Shown piece by piece: positions 12,542 to 14,335 of a stretch of DNA of 14,335 nucleotides. Position 1 is the stretch's first letter. Each line of letters opens with the position of its first letter. The stretch is from contig CAKZHZ010000050.1 in the NCBI GenBank assembly GCA_936928855.1, positions 1 through 14,335 on the forward strand. Direction: 5' to 3'. Position numbers and translations under genes: made by a program. This DNA is from an uncultured Polycyclovorans sp. (GTDB lineage: Bacteria > Pseudomonadota > Gammaproteobacteria > Nevskiales > Nevskiaceae). The notes beneath the pieces are model-generated. The model was not told the origin of the DNA and did not search any database. It worked only from the letters and a program-made list of their open reading frames with translations.

Positions 12542-13405
12542 TCAGCCCGGCGCTGCCTCCTGCAACCTGAACAGGATCCCCTGTTCACTGACCTTCACCA
12601 GCTGCAGCACCCCCTCCACCACCACCGGATCGAAACTGGCCGGTACGGATCGCCGCGCGTTCACTTCAATCACGGTGGATGGCCCGCCGGGAACATGGAA
12701 GAAACAGTTGGGCGGGCTGGCCGACAGCAGGAAATGCTTCTGCTCCACCGTCGGATCGAGGGGCAGCATGAACCCGGCAATCCGTACCCGCTCACCCTCC
12801 AGGGCCTCGACCTCGGGAGGGAACCGCGCTTCGAGCCCGGTCGCTACCGGCACCACCGTGGTCTCCATCAGTGTGGCCCAGCGGGTCAGGCCTGCTTGTG
12901 GAAGATCCCCCAGCCACTGATCGAAATCGTTGGGCAGCACATTCAGTGTGAAGTGCTGGGTGACCCCCGCCGCAGACACCGCGACGGCTTGCTGACCGGC
13001 CTGCCCCACCAGCAACTCGAATTCGCCATAACCGTCGACATCGGTGGTGCCGATCCGCATCACCACCTGGGCATCGCCGTCAGGACGAACGCTCAGGGCC
13101 GCGCCTTCGAGTGGCGCCCCTGCCTCGGTTTCCAGTGCTACGCCCAGATAGAGCCGGTCGCGCTCATAGGCATCCACCATCAACACACCGTCGCGGATCT
13201 GCCCGCCCTCGCTGAGAATTTCCAGCACCGGCAACCGCCCCTCCCGTGCGGCTGCCGCTACCGGCGGTGGCGTCGGCGTCAGCAACGCGGGCTTGGCGGC
13301 AGGCGCGATCGCGGGGGCTACGGGCGGCTCAGCCTGGTCGGCCTTGCAGGCTCCCAGCAGCAGAGCCAAGACCAACCCCCAGGAGCGGATACTGGACAAC
13401 ACCAT
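12542..13405 (-). CDS. Lipoprotein with Ig-like domain fused to DUF3299
   Basis: A 287-residue protein. The lipobox LGAC places the lipidated cysteine at residue 20. A Pro/Ala linker (25-50) leads to a beta-rich Ig/Big-like domain at about 58-157 (GAPLEGAALSV, TTDVDGYGEFELLVGQAG, HFTLNVLPND). The C-terminal part (about 172-285) reads as DUF3299: FPPEVEALEGERVRIAGFMLPLD, KHFLLSASPPNCFFHVPGG with C234 and H237 as possible metal ligands, and VVVEGVLQLVKVSEQGILFRL. It lies 11 bp after an ABC permease and is preceded by GAGGTGA, so the two form an operon. From memory, the Pseudomonas Zur-controlled set PA4063-PA4066 has the same permease then DUF3299 order, which suggests a zinc or other metal role. 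The N-terminal Ig-like domain is an extra relative to short DUF3299 proteins. Confidence 0.8.
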   Translation of the reverse strand: MVLSSIRSWGLVLALLLGACKADQAEPPVAPAIAPAAKPALLTPTPPPVAAAAREGRLPVLEILSEGGQIRDGVLMVDAYERDRLYLGVALETEAGAPLEGAALSVRPDGDAQVVMRIGTTDVDGYGEFELLVGQAGQQAVAVSAAGVTQHFTLNVLPNDFDQWLGDLPQAGLTRWATLMETTVVPVATGLEARFPPEVEALEGERVRIAGFMLPLDPTVEQKHFLLSASPPNCFFHVPGGPSTVIEVNARRSVPASFDPVVVEGVLQLVKVSEQGILFRLQEAAPG

Positions 13406-13416
13406 CGACGATCACC

Positions 13417-14335
<919 letters not shown>

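Overview
This is a GC-rich (about two-thirds G+C), gene-dense stretch of bacterial chromosome. The gene content (FecI/FecR with an STN-type TonB receptor, rpe-trpE, a ~300-residue PurC, a phasin, RecQ, a YihY/BrkB protein with an extra C-terminal domain) fits a Gram-negative gammaproteobacterium of the Xanthomonadales/Nevskiales kind. That placement is inferred from style and content, not from a marker gene. No rRNA, tRNA, CRISPR array or complete insertion sequence was seen.

Left part (1-2435, all minus strand): a cell-surface signalling module. An ECF sigma factor (fecI-like) overlaps its anti-sigma regulator (fecR-like) by four bases. After a 309-bp gap comes the start of a TonB-dependent outer-membrane receptor with a signalling (STN) domain, cut by the window edge. 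Nearly identical promoter-like blocks (TGTCCC, 15 bases, CGTC) lie before both the sigma gene and the receptor gene, so the sigma factor probably drives both itself and the receptor. The gaps of this region and the next gene carry a small family of hairpin repeats.

Middle left (2605-6207, minus strand): a thioredoxin-fold protein, then an operon rpe - trpE - sterol desaturase/fatty-acid hydroxylase in which each stop codon overlaps the next start (ATGA). The usual gph and trpG neighbours are absent.

Middle (6264-8785): purC runs divergently from rpe, followed by a DUF6489-like small protein. It converges on an arginine-rich small protein with a possible phasin-like pattern. Upstream of that lies a 159-bp degenerate foldback element, a strong terminator, and a phasin with a lysine/alanine-rich tail similar in layout to PhaF. 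This looks like a polyhydroxyalkanoate-granule corner of the genome.

Right part (8807-14335): recQ and a yihY/brkB-type membrane protein are divergent, with a 14-bp perfect palindrome between them. A DUF4168 exported protein converges on yihY. At the right edge are a lipoprotein (Ig-like domain plus DUF3299) and a partial MacB/FtsX-type ABC permease with a (Glu-His)n periplasmic loop. These two resemble the downstream half of the Zur-controlled zinc-linked ABC operon known from Pseudomonas; the ATPase and any His-rich periplasmic protein would lie beyond the window.

Most of the window is ordinary. The items most worth checking are the paired ECF promoters, the foldback element that forms the leader of a small gene, and the His-repeat permease with its Ig-DUF3299 partner.
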